From Incurvaria masculella (Eukaryota > Arthropoda > Insecta > Lepidoptera > Incurvariidae), in contig OX335649.1 in assembly GCA_946894095.1 (NCBI GenBank), forward strand, positions 11,178,001 through 11,242,000: a DNA stretch of 64,000 bases, in the 5' to 3' direction. The notes below the pieces were generated by a model that worked only from the letters and a program-made list of their open reading frames with translations, had not been told where the DNA came from and did no database searches. Positions 46,701 to 60,600 of this stretch are shown one piece after another. Each line of letters starts with the position of its first letter. Position 1 is the first letter of the stretch. The translations under genes were made by a program, and so were the position numbers.

Positions 46701-49700
46701 AAAAAGGAATACAGGTTGTGTTATTTTTCTCAAAATCCACTAGTTCCCGGCTAGAAGAAGAAATTATCTTTTGAAACCTAATAATTCAGTTTTAGTTTTT
46801 ATCAAAATTGACCTCGTGACTCCTTTGATTGTTTTTCTTATAGTTCCTATAGTTTCGGATTTGGTCATGAAGGCACACTTAAAAAATTCACTCTGTATAG
46901 TCACACATTTGGTACCATATCAATTACGAAACCCTATTGGGTTAAAAAATGTTTAAATATATTTACAAAAAAATAAAAAACAATTCAATATCCCATCTTT
47001 GCGAAGCTAAGTTCTCAAAGACATTTAAAATATAAGTACGTAGCTAGTCGTTACAAATATCAAATTTAACTCTTCACTAGAGCCGTCAATCTGTAGATAG
47101 AGGTTCAGTCACTCTGACAAGCCGCTGAGCAGTCATTGGCCTCTCGTCTTGGCCGCCGCCGCCGCATGCGCCGCCGCCGCCGCTGACATGCCCGGCGGCG
47201 CGGCGGCGGCAGTACGGTTATGCGTGCTCGACCTTGCGGTGTATCATTGTTTTATGTTATTCGGTAAGTGGTACAACATAATGAAAACAATAGTTATCAT
47301 TTCTCTCAATTCCGTGAATTCATGCATCCGTAGTATGATGTATGCTACATTTAATTGAATCAACTGCGGAATGAACATGAAGCAGCCTACAGGAGCTTCA
47401 AAAATGCCTTTCTTATATTTCATTTTCATTTAATTTATTTAAACTTTTTGGTAGTCAAACCAGTCAAGTCACTAGGTTAAGTCAAAAACTGATGGATCCG
47501 CGGATTCGATCAAAAAGAATCCGCAAAGAAATTTTACTGACTCCCGTCCCGATTTTACTATCCGTCCACAATAATGAAATACATGCTTCGATCGAAATGC
47601 CGCTGCCAAATTTATTTGGTAGAACAGTTAACAAACAAAACAAAATAAATCGCAACCTTAAGTGCAAATGGATTAGTAATAGAACTTATAAAATAATATG
47701 TATAGTATTATCTGGTGTAAAAATGATGATGAGCGATGCGGTAATTCTACTTGAAAAGATGACATGTAATGCGAGTATTTAATTGATAACTAGAATTTGC
47801 ACTTTTTTAGAAACAGACGAAGGAATACACCCAGGGAACCTATATCCATTCGAAGCTGCAGTATCCTACGTATTGAATAACGCACAGCGTTTGTGTCTAG
47901 GAAGCTAAATACAGTTATTATAAACTGCGGGATTGTTCAGGTTTTATTTTTTTTATCTGAATGCAAAAAAATGGCATAATGCACACTGTTAATCCGAATA
48001 GAATGATAAGAAAATTATATTAATACGGGTTATACCTCTGAATTTTAGTCAGTCATACTCTTGGAATTTGGGTAAAAAATAAACACACCTCTGGACAATG
48101 ACAACGGCCATAAAATGAAACGCTCGAGCTATGTGACCTCGTGTTTTTGACTTCTTACATGCTTAATGCTTAATTTACCTAATGAAGAAAATTCGGAACT
48201 CAAACTTTGAACCCAAATGTAGGTACTACGTGATTTACATACTATTAAGGGTTCATGTTGCTGTTTGTTTAAAACATAGGGTCTCTTCCACCAAGTACTG
48301 ATTAGCTCAATCCTCACATTAAAGGGCCTTTTTTACCACATCGCAATCGATACTAGTACATGATATTCAGCATTTTAGTATAAATGTCCCTTTAAATGTC
48401 GATTTAAATAAATCTGCACTTGGTGATAAACAGGCTAAGGGCCTTTTTCACCATATTATATATGACGCCATAATGACGATTAAACATAGTATTCGCTACC
48501 GTACTGGTATTGATTTGAAGATCGTAAGAACGGCCCTTTAGTCAATGCTTAGGTGCCGAATAAGCTAATAAGCAGATGGTGAAAGAGCCCCTTAATGTTA
48601 TACACCACGTTTCCGAATTCTTGAGTTCTGCGTCGACATGATTTCCATGCGAAATAATCAAAAGAAGCATGCCGCGGTAAACTTGTTTGACTTCGCTGCC
48701 AAATAAATTAAATGTACAGTTGATCCTAGCACCCAGTAGCCGTTAAGTTTGTAATCTAGTTGGGTTCGATATTAATTTGATGTTGCCATACCTTAAATAT
48801 TAAAAAGAAACGTGTACAAATGTTTGTCACGTGGAGACATGTCAAGCTTATTATAAAATGAGGTTTGTGCTGTGTTTGCTGTGTTTTATGCTAATGAAAA
48901 TGATTTCTATCTATATACTTAGATCTTATTTATTATTCAGAGTTCATTATCGTGGTAAGGTCGTTTTTTAAAGAAATGTATAGTATATTTATTTAAAGTT
49001 GCCTAATATTGTCGACATACAAATTATATTCGTGTATCGTGTCATCAAAAAAATCTTTAAATTAATTACATATATGTGAATTGTAACGGCAATATGATTG
49101 ACATTCCGTTAACACCATGTGTATGTTCTATAAACACATGGAGTATTATAAAGATGAAATGTAAGCGGGTCGAATTAGTACGACCGCTTTAACATGCATG
49201 CACGTATGTGCCTCTTACCCCGTGTCGTCTTATGAACAATGTTTGTATCAATTTAATCATAAGCGAAGAAGATATATACTAACCAGAATGCAGGCGCATG
49301 TGGAGAGTCATATTGGAGCGGTCTGCGAAGCGTTTATCGCAAACAGAGCAGGCGTAGGGTCGCTCGCCTGAGTGCGTGCGCTGGTGCTGTTTCAGAAGCA
49401 TCTTGCGGGAGAACGCCTTGCCGCACTCCCCGCACACGTGCGGCTTTACACCTAAACACACATCACATGTCTCAAGACACGCTCCCAGCACACGAAAAAT
49501 GGATATGGTCATTCGCCCCAGTGCGTGCGCTGGTGTTACTTCAGGAACACCTTGCCGCACTCCCCGCACACGTGTGGTTTCAAACCTAAAAACACACTGT
49601 CAAGTCACACTGCAGCATACAAAACAGGCTGTCGATAGACCTACTGCGTGCGCTGGTGTTGCTTTAGGAGCACTTTGCGGAAGAACACCTTGCCCACACT

Positions 49701-52700
49701 GCGTCTTCAAACATATAACATGTCTGAAGACATACGCTCCGTGCACGCAACATATGTTGGGTAGCTTGCCCGAGCGCGTGAAACTTCTTGCGGGAGAACG
49801 CCTCGTCAAATACCACGCACTTTGGCAACCAAAGCTTGCGATCGAATCCGCATCTGATTCATGAGCTTTACCTAGCGACGTGGCCTGTTATTTTACTTGC
49901 AATTTTTGTATGAGTTTCGTTAGTTGTCTCATAGAGAACGCTAAATTGAGCTTCCATTAAGATCTAATTGGCGATGCTATCGCACAATTTGCGGGACAAA
50001 ATAATTTCCCGAAATTTCGCCTTGTCAGTTGGCGGATCGCACTCTCGCGCTCCAGTTATGAGAGAAGATTGTTTTTACTATGGAGGTGTCTTTCTTTAAT
50101 TTAATTTATTAAAGCATAATTACATAAAACCAGTGTAAATATATTTATTTTCGTACGAAGCAGGTCGCTTATTCCAAGGACTGTGACATCTATGAATGTA
50201 ATCAAGGACACATTAATTAAAGAAAGAGGCCAGTAAAAATGTCCTCAACGAAAATAAAGCGTTAAAGAAATGTATGTAGGTATAATATTAAACACCGTGT
50301 TAGTAGGAGGCAATAATTACGGGAGGAGGACTGTAGGAGAATCCCAAATTATAGGTGTACAGCCGGTGGCGAAATTGGTAGACGCAATACCCGTGAATGG
50401 TATGTTTTGCTGGTTCGGGTCCAGCCTTGCAGTATATTCGTAAAGTAGTTATTTTTACTGCGCTCTTTCTTTAATTAATGTGTCCTTGCTTCACGGTCGA
50501 TTATACATACATACATGTTACATTCCTTACGTAAAACCATTTAGAATTTTATTTTTTTATTATTTACATTGACGTTGGTAATAAAATTAGACAATGTTGA
50601 TTCTCAGAATTTTCCAAATTTAATTTGATCGTTCTACGTTAAACTAACAATACAATGCGATGAAAAAATTACCTATATTAATAAATTATAAAATTAAATT
50701 ATAAATCAATTGGATAAATCAAAAGTACAATTTCTCTTGCAATAACCAGGTTAGAGATTTTTATTCTCTGCACAGACTCAGGCAGCGCGCGCCTAAAAAC
50801 ACGTTGCGCCTTTGAACGGTTAAAGGTAACAGAAATTCAAATTCCTTCATCGGTTATTATTATTATTAGCCGAAACATAGTTTACTTCTTGAGATACCCA
50901 TTTCGTCTATTCGGTCATTCGAAGCGATTCAATAACATAAAACCAGTCTTGAACACTGTTTACATGCCAAGGGTCCCGTAATGGTTGTAAACTAATAATA
51001 AATGTGTTTCCTCTTCTTTGTTTCCTTGCCATTGCGGATGATTGTTTCCGAAATCAAATACACATTTTAAGTAAGTATGATGTATCAATATTATTGTTTA
51101 CAAGCCATTTTTTATTTATCATACATAAATTACTTTATTACATAAAAATTAATAGATTGTTTTGCATTTTTACAGTTTGCTAAGTACAATGTGTTCTATG
51201 AGTTTCAAGAGAATCTGATCATTAGGCCTTCGAAACCTCTCCGAGAGCTCTATTTTCGCAATCCTCAACGTAACCCTAAAAAATGTAATCGCAATAAAAT
51301 ATCGGCACTACATCTTCACGCTATAATTACGAGACCAAAAGGTAAAAGAATATGAACCGTGAGCTAGTAAAATAATGCGAAATATATTCGTGAGCTAGTT
51401 TTATTTTGAAGTCCACTACTCGTTCATGGATATTAATCATTCATTGCTCTCTCATTAGACAACTTAGTAAATCGGTACATGCTATGGATTATTTGTATTT
51501 TTTCTTCACTTCTAAAAAATCTTCTCACTTTCTAAGTGAGATCGTATAAATGCAGTAATAACAAATATCTGAAAATTTGGGTTGAAAATAAGATGGCTAC
51601 ATTAAGTTGAATCAGGACGAAATTCACATCAATCAGCGGTATGCATGTAGTTCAGAGGTGCGGGATTCGCTTTCCATGCGAGAGGTCATGGCTTCGATCA
51701 CCACTTTCTTTCTCTTTCTGAGTTGGATATGTGAATTTCGTCACGAATGCGAGCTTTTATACGGTTCGGAATCCATATAAAACTGTAGGTCCCTTTCCTC
51801 TACATAGGCCTTCCAATGGTACATCCATTGTATTGGATGAAACGATTGTCGAAGCGGAAATGAAAAATGGTTATTGTTTTCCATCCATTGCAATGTAGTC
51901 ATAAAGCGAACGTCGTGGCATGGCACTTAATTCCTACGGGAATTCGATATGGTGGGCTAATGTTATGACAGCAGGTGTGCTACAGATTAATCATCCATGC
52001 CAGTTACATAAAAAAACCGGTCCCATTTCTGGCTCCCGAGAACCGAATTACGGTCTCATGGTACCCAGCGGTTGAATATTGTCGACCTTATTTCGCCCAG
52101 CTATTATGTAGGCACATATAATGAGTGGCAAGATCATTTCTGTATAACCTTGCTAATATCTTAACACCTAACCTAACACCACCGAAGTGGTGGGTTTCCT
52201 AATGTACTTATCAAACTCTAAACGAGAAAGACAGTGATCCGGTCAAATGGTATCAAACTCAGATGAAAAAGAAGGGAAATGTGCCATATAGCTCGCCTAC
52301 AGTGAGCTGGTCAGCTCGTGGTCCAGGGGCTAGAGAACTTGCCTTTTATGCGAGAAGTCTGAGTTCGAATCCTCACCCCGATCATGTACCAGTTTTTTTC
52401 TATTTCTAAGAGCGTTTCGATACGAATGCGACTGTTTCATGGTTCGGAACCCCTGCAAAAATTAATGTCCCTTTCCCCTACGAGGTAGTAGGGTTTAGCT
52501 CGTCCGAATTGTTACCAGCGCATTGGTTGAAACGGCAATGAAAAAAAAAACTTGTTTTCCATCCAGTTCAATGTCGCCGTGCTCATAAAGGGAAGGTCCT
52601 GGCATGGCACCTAATTACTTCGGAATGTGGTGTATTGGGGTAATATCAGAACGATAAAAAAAAATGTTATCTCTAATTTTCTAAAACTACCAACCCAACT

Positions 52701-55700
52701 TAAACGTACATGTCGCACGCAAACATATTCGGAGACGCATCGGAGGGTTTCTGTGGGTGGGAACTGACTTGGCGAACGCATTTCGGGTGCATATTCGCAT
52801 GCGGTGGCGATGCGAATATGATGTGGTGATACTGTGTGGTATATCATGCGCGGCCAAATGCCCATCATTTTACATGCAAACTTTGTTCATACGGTGGATT
52901 CACGATGTACTCGTATATATCGTATCGAACATTTGCCTCTCGGTTCATAGGCGCGGCCCAAACCACTCATACACGAGGGCTGTAACTAAACGATACATAA
53001 TAATATGGCTGTCCAAAAAAATGTATGTAAATGCCGTAATTATCACTGAATAAATTTCATTTCAATTATCGAGTTCAACGCCCAGCGGACCTTTAGTTTA
53101 AATTCGGTGCCTTTGCCGAGTCAAAATATATGGTGCTCCTCAATCCCACCTCACGGCCTCCACCGCGGTTTCCGGCATCGAATTGAAGTTCGATTTGAGT
53201 GTCCGTTGCGGCACCACAGAGCAACGATGTGGCTAGAGGTGACAATCTACAATACTAGCGGCGACAAGTTATTCTAATAATTTATTAGTGATTATTAACT
53301 AAAGTGACTAGAATGTTGTGGCTAAATGAATTGTTTATATTTGACAATTGACAATTGAGCGTTTGATGTTGAGAGCGTTATGTCTAGTACTTTCGCTTGA
53401 ACAATTTCACCTTTATACAAACAAGTAGTAATGTAAAGCTCAGTGGAAAATAATATTAATTAATTCCAAATAGTTTTAGGTATTAGCACACCGTTTCAAG
53501 ATAGGCATTTCAAGAATAGAAACACTCATTTTTATAATAAAAAAACCGTTTAAAAATACATCTTTCCATATTTTTTTAGAGTTTCGTTCCTCAAAAGAAA
53601 CAAATGAAAAAGGACGGACAACGAAACTGATACTATTGATTTCGTTGTTTGCCTGAAAATACCCTTTTTCTAAGGAACTTGTGAAATTATTAAATTGAAA
53701 TTATTATCACTAATGATCTTAGTCTCTTGGAGTTTAAAAAATTAAGCTGGAGTTCACCATCTCTAGTTTGTGATATTTTCAAAATTAAAATATATCCGTC
53801 CTTATTTTTCGTCTGAAGAAGAAAGAAGATATATCTATAATAACCATAAATATATGTAATACGTAACCAAAGATTGTGCAATCCAGCCTAAGTCAAAGCC
53901 CCCAAAAATAAGGCCATTTATTTCTATTTTCACACTCGCAAATAAATCAATAGCTATCGGGTACTTCTCGTTCAGTTTCAGTTTCTTTAATACCTCGATA
54001 AGATGTATATTACAAACTCGAATTCGTCGTGTATTGTTCTTGTGAATCTACATTCTTGAAAATTTGTCAAGAAGCAAATTATCGCAACACAATTTAAGGA
54101 AAAATTCAAAAAACGTTAATTTCTAGGTTAAAAAACGATTACAGACTTAAATTTGTAGTTGAATTTGTCGGTCTGCGTGTCAGATTCGCCCATTTTTTTC
54201 CGCGGTCCCCGTATATTTTATTGAATTCATTTGTCCTATCTGAATTCAGAATTTCGATTTGTACAAAATAAGCTTTTTCTTCTATTCATTTATTCCAATT
54301 CTATTCTTAAAGTATCTGTACTCTATCCCGAAACACGTTGTATCAAAACCAAATCGATATTTACTGATTAGAAATGAGTAATTCATATCTCCACGCCACG
54401 AAACCATACGTGATATTGATCAAAAGATAAAGCGGCTAGGAACGCGGTACCTCTTGCCGACTCTTCTTTTTATCTCATGCATCTAAAAAGAGGTCAGCAG
54501 GTAGGTAATGGCACTGGCTCTCTGCACGGACTTATTCTATGTTGTTCGTGCAAGAGGCTATACGCATGCCATGCTCTGGTGCAATTAACTACAATACGCT
54601 AACGTTTCGACGGTAACTAAAGTGGTGTCCGGATGTAGTCAGAAGCTAAGCCACTTACAATTTGAATCAAATTTAGAATAGGGCCCTATCGATAGCACAG
54701 ACTTTACTGCCAATGTAAGTTAAAAACCAAATATCGTTTTTAAGGCATTAAAGCTTCGAATTACTATTTTCAATATATTATTTCAATTAACTATTTCTTT
54801 CTTAAGCTGATAGCATAAGCTGGTCAATTTTTCATTGTTTTGTAATTAAATATGGCATGCAATCTTTAATGCCCTGAATGTTGCCAATACATTTCTCACC
54901 ATAATTTAAACAAATCGTTTAGCTCGACGAAGCATTCCATTTGTAGTCTTATTCCGGTGGCACCTTAAACCGAATCTATTTGTTTTTTTGAGTTTCTATT
55001 AAGGTGCCCGAATAGTGGAACCGATAGAACTACAGAACACAATAGAAACTTATTAACTCTCTGTATTATACCACTCGGAACAGAGATGATTTGACACTGC
55101 TCCCAATGGCTGCCACTTGCGGCTTGGGTATCTTTGAACACTTTTTTCGTCTCGAAATAACACTAGCTACAGAGATGTACACGGGTGTATGTTTTTTGTG
55201 CAACACTTAAGTTGTCAGATTTTTAATTGAAGTGCTAAGATAGCAAATGTGTTTTCTGTTTGCCGTAGCATCTGTACTAGTAGGACACGATCAAATCAAA
55301 TCAAATATTTTATTTGCACACTTCAATACAATTTTTACAAACAGCATATAATTATATTTTGCGGCATCATCAGTTTACATTGTATCTAGAATATTTTAGT
55401 ATTTGTTGTTAGTATTAGTGACTATATGATAATGTTAAAAATGATAAGTGATAAAATGTTTGATCATAGAGCCACATTTAATTGTGCTCTAAAAATTTAC
55501 GACGAACGTACCACAGTAAAAATAATTACTTTTCTGGAATAAACGATGTACCTTTCCTTAATTAGCTTCACGGTCGATTATACATACATACATGTCACAT
55601 TCCTTGGAATAAGCAACGTACCCGCTTAGTACGAACTTACTTACCAAATGAGGGTGTCATTATATATGAATCTTCTTTCTCATAGTGTGTAGATGGACAT

Positions 55701-57626
55701 ATATTATTCTTATTTTTATTGACCAAGAGATAATTATTGAAAATAACAAGAATGTGGGTGTGATCTCAAATAATAAAAAAAAACAAGAACAATAAGCAAA
55801 AAGAAAAAAACAAGAACATAACAGGGCCTTTATTACTGAAGTGTTGATTATCTCGTACTGGTAATGATTGTAAGATAGTAGGAAAGGCCCTGTAATGAAC
55901 GGATTAAGCTGATCAATACTTGGTGAAAAAGACCCTTAATGTTGGAAGAAATTCGTTCCACCGCGCTGTCTAAAACCGGGGATTAAAAGTCACCTGCCGC
56001 CACTTCATCCGTTCTTTACAACTAGCATACATAACCCCCAACATGTACCAAAATAATCCGCGCAAGCGATCTTATTTTTTCTTAAAACTTTAAAATGATA
56101 TACCCGCCTGCTGAGAAGATTTATTTCAATGAACGTTAATAAACTGTTTTTTTTTTTTGCAATTACATTTGATGAAATACGCTTCAGTATATACAGCCAT
56201 CTTCTGCAAGAATTAATCAATCTTCATTGTGCTTAAACCGATCAGGTCCAGTAACAATTCTGACAGTAGAGGCACCAATTAATCAACAAGTAATAACAGG
56301 TTACTGATCAGTCAGTTAAACGTTGTTGCCGAGCTTAAGGGCGAAACGAAGTACAGACGGCGCGGTTCGTGGTCATGTGTTCAAATCCCGTTCCGTTCAT
56401 TCACCACTTTCTTTCTCTTTCTCAGTTGTATTTCGTTACGAATGCGAGTTGATCCATGGTTGGCAATTCCTTCGTGAATGCGGTGTGTTGGACTAATATC
56501 ATGACAATGGGTGTGGTATTAGACATCTATGGCCATATATAAACAGACGTCGTCTTGAGGATATTGCTGGATATTATTGAATGATATTGGCTCGTGGTCG
56601 GGCCAGTTCGCCGCCTCCGCAACGACCTTCCAGTGAAGGTGTGGTTTGGTTAGGTTAGGATAGGTTAGGAAACATACCGGTATGGATGCGGACATGCATG
56701 TTGTAGGCGACGCGCTGGTTGAATGACTTTGGGCAGTGCGGACATTCGTACTCCTTGCGGTTTCTGTGGAAACATTTGTGATTTTATTAGAGCTCTTAGG
56801 ATTAAAATTTAGATATTTAAGCTCAACTGTCCTCACTATTTCACTTTACTATTACCTTCATCTACCACGATTTCCCATTCCTCCTATCCCTAGCAACGAT
56901 ACGGCTGTATCGATCGATACATGTGTTTTTGTTTCGCTATTCGTGCGAGGGGTAACTCTAAAGATAGACGTTTATCGGACGATACAGCTCTATCAAATAT
57001 AATACCAATAATTAATTGTTGTATATAATAACTCAACCCCATGCAAAAGTTACTCCCTCTATTTTATGCTTCAGTCGTTGGCAACTGAAGGCTTCCACGC
57101 TTTTTTACGAAAGGCTTTTCATGCGACAGGAAGAGACATTCTCCGACGTTTCGAGCTAATCGTCTGCTGCGTACGAACGTGGCGGATGCCTCCTTGACAA
57201 CGGGCTGAATGATTAGCTCGAAAAGTCGGAGAACGTCTCTTCCTACCGCGTGAAAAGCCGTAACATTTTTCAAACATGTCTAACGACCGCGGTAATCTCA
57301 AAAGTATCATCAGTATTTTATGCCAAACGTGTTTAATAATATTAAGGTGACGGCGCTATCGGCCGTAAATCGGTATGGGTTGACTAATGAACTTCTGTGT
57401 GCGATAAGGCACACAGTTCCAATAGCAGTGCAACATGCTTGGGCAATCCAGGCACCTGTGTATCTTCATGTGGCTGCTGAGGTAGCCCCGGTCGTTGAAG
57501 TACTTCCCGCAGACGTTGCAGGTGGCGGCGAACTCGCGCGTGCCGCGGTGCACGCTCACGTGGTACTTGAAGTTGCGCAGCTGCGAGAAGCTCTTGCCGC
57601 AGTCGGCGCACGTGTGCCGCGCGCCC

Positions 57627-57665
<39 letters not shown>

Positions 57666-60600
57666 GCGCGCGCGTGCGCCTCCAGAGTCGCGCGGCACGT
57701 GAAGACCTGCGGCGCCGGAGCGTCAGCGGCGGGAATCGACACACTTGCGAGGCGATCGGGAGACAAGCCGGCCCCAAGAAAAGGAATGGGCGGTTTGTAC
57801 AGCTCGTGGGCTAGGGGCTAGAGGACTTGCCTTTCATGCGAGAGGTCTGAGTTCAAATGAGAAAGAAAGTGGTTCTAAAAAAGAAAAAAGTGGTGCACGA
57901 TCGGGCTCGCGTGTATTACATGGATTCCGAACCATAGAACAGCTCGCATTTCTGATGAAATTCACTTATCTAACTCAGAAATGACAAAAAAATCGAGGAG
58001 AGGATTGAACCCATGCCTTCTGTCATGAGAAGTGAGGCCCGCCCCCATGTCGTAAATGCCGCTCATGTTGATGCGCTAAAATGTCAAGTTTGTGATATTC
58101 AAGGCAAAAGGCAAGCATTGAAAGGACTATATGATTTTTATTTAGGTTTTAAACTACATAAAAAAGGACAATGGCATTCATTAAATAGTTTGTCCTCGAA
58201 CTTTTGATTAAAACATGCAAGATAATAAAAAGACTCTTGGGGCTAAGATGTGTCAACCTCACACTTGTATCTGCGGGTCCAGCGTTGATAGCTTTGGTCA
58301 TCATGGGCTGTCATGCCGGCGGAGTGCAGGTCGGATGCCTAGACATTATGCAATCAACAACATTATCAAACGATCTTTGAACTCCGCTGGAATCCCTAGC
58401 ATACTAGAACCGCCAGGCCTGTTTCGATCAGACGGCAAAAGACCAGACGGTATGACCCTGGTCCCGTGGAAAAAGGGAAAGGCATTAGTGTGGGATGCAA
58501 CGTGCGCTGACACACTAGCGCCGAGCCACGTCCTTGCTTCCTCGCGCTCAGGTGGGGCTGCGGCAGCCATTGCTGCAGGTAACAAAAGAAAAAAATATGA
58601 GTCGCTATCAGACCTCTTTGAATTTTTACCTTTTGCGGTGGAAACTCTTGGTGCGTGGTCATCCGAGTCCTTAGCTTTCGCAGATGTGCTTGGAAAACTC
58701 TTAAGCGAGACCTCGGGCGATTCACGCTCCAAAATGTTTTTTGTTCGCCGCATAAGCATTGAAATTCAAAGAGGAAATGCTATAAGTATTTTAGGGACAA
58801 TGGCTGCCTCGGCAGACCTAGAGGAGATATTTTATTTATAATGCACATACTATATTCTCTATTTGTTTGAATAAAAAATTTGCTGAAAAGGAAAAAAAAT
58901 AAAAAGAATGACCTTGTCACATGTATCGCATCTCATGGGCGCTGCGCCGCTGGCTTTCCCGATGATGGCGTCGATGGAATGAGGGTTGGGCGGCGCGGGG
59001 TCCGCCGGGGCGGGGGGCACGGCGCCGGGGGGAGAGGGGAGGCGGACCTCTCGCACGTTGTTGTTGTCGTCGCTCGAGGACTTCTCCTCGCCGTCGACAA
59101 CGAGGGAGTCGCTCGGTGACAACCGCTCGCAGGCCTGCTCGGGGAGATCACTTCTCATTCATATGTATTAATTTTATAATCGAAGTTACCGCACTCATTG
59201 TACCTACGTGGAAACAAACGTAACTATCCCAGAGGCTGCATTCTGTACACTCAACGCTATCCACGACGCTATCATACAAAAGGCATCATACCGTATCGTA
59301 CCTCGCTCAATTTAGTGTGCTGAATGCGGCCTCTGGACTTATGCTTGCAAGTGAATTATACAATACAAAAATTATGACCTGAAACCCACAATTTTCGGAG
59401 TATTCAAAACTAACTTGAACTAGCTCGATAGCTCTACAATCGCCCGCGATTCCGCTGGTATGGTGCCTCGCTGAGCGTGGTTACGCGAGGTGTTTGTCTT
59501 TGGTACCCACTTTGGTGTTTCATTAAAAAAAATGGCCCAAAAATGGCTCTTCACAAAGCAGTAGCATGTTAGTAATAATGGGTAAATGTTTCCTGATAAT
59601 CAGACATAGTTATTCATACCATCTTTACTAATAATAAATCTGTAAGGGATGTGCATGTAGTAAGTTGTTTGGTTTTATAAGATACTGCGTTTTCAGACTT
59701 TATGTACGATACTAAAACTAAATTGAAAGTTTTTAGAAATAAAATAAACCTGTATTTGCAGAAGACTTGAAGGCAACACTGGATCTGTGTAGATGAGAGG
59801 TGGCGGGGGTGGCGGGGGCGGAGCCGGACAATAAGTCGGCGGCGCGCGCGGGCACCACGGCCCCGCCAGCACCTTGTTGTACGCAGCTCGACGTGCGAAG
59901 CTCCTGTCGCCCTCCGCCTGCTCGGCGACCTCCTCTCGCGGTGAGCTCTCGCACAGTCTGACATCGTCGCTCGCACGGTAAGCTTCGAACGAATGGCTTA
60001 GAGATCGAGAGTATCCGTTCAAATGGTTCGACAAAAGCGACATCCCCAATTCTTCTGTGGAATGCGATCGGAGCAAGTCGAAGCGTGAAAGATGAGGCGA
60101 CGACAAATCTAGCAAGTCGGGAGGAGGTCGGAAGTATCCAGATCGGTCGACCACCGTTCGAAGGGGCAAGTTGTACATAGGACCCAACGGCACCAGAGTG
60201 GGCACTGGCCGCAGTACTGCCGGCTTTTTGATACCGTCGACCGCGCCGTTCGTTAGAGGCGAAACGGGACAATTTTCTCTCCAAACGTCGTTAATGTTTA
60301 ACCTCGCTTCGGAATGCGGGTCGGGGCGATGTCCGATTTGCGATAAATCGTTACCAAAGGTTACGTTCGGCAAGATTTTGGAGCATTCCAGCCGTTTCGG
60401 CAACCCGGCCGGCTCGTTATTCACGCGCTGGCGACGGCCGGCGAGCCCTCTCACTCTGACCGGGTTGGGAATCTTTCGCGACATCGGCCCGGCGAGCGCG
60501 GCATTCGTCACCGGCGGAGATGTCGGCCCGAGATTGTCGATGTTTGTAATTGCCGGCACGCACGTCGCGGGTCCGTTACTGCCGCTCGGAGCGGGCCGGC

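Noticed and set aside
49376..49864. 162-codon plus-strand frame
   Set aside because: It is antisense to the live zinc-finger exon and its decayed copies.
50365..50425. A possible tRNA-Leu gene
   Set aside because: It is tRNA-like only in the box regions, repeated at several places, and followed by a common SINE body.
57320..57821. Plus-strand frames of 108-164 codons
   Set aside because: They are antisense shadows of the poly-Gly/zinc-finger exon and its GCC repeat.
58013..58207. 64-codon frame as the N-terminus of the retroelement protein
   Set aside because: It begins inside a SINE A copy and has no motif. It is separated from the 208-codon frame by a stop.
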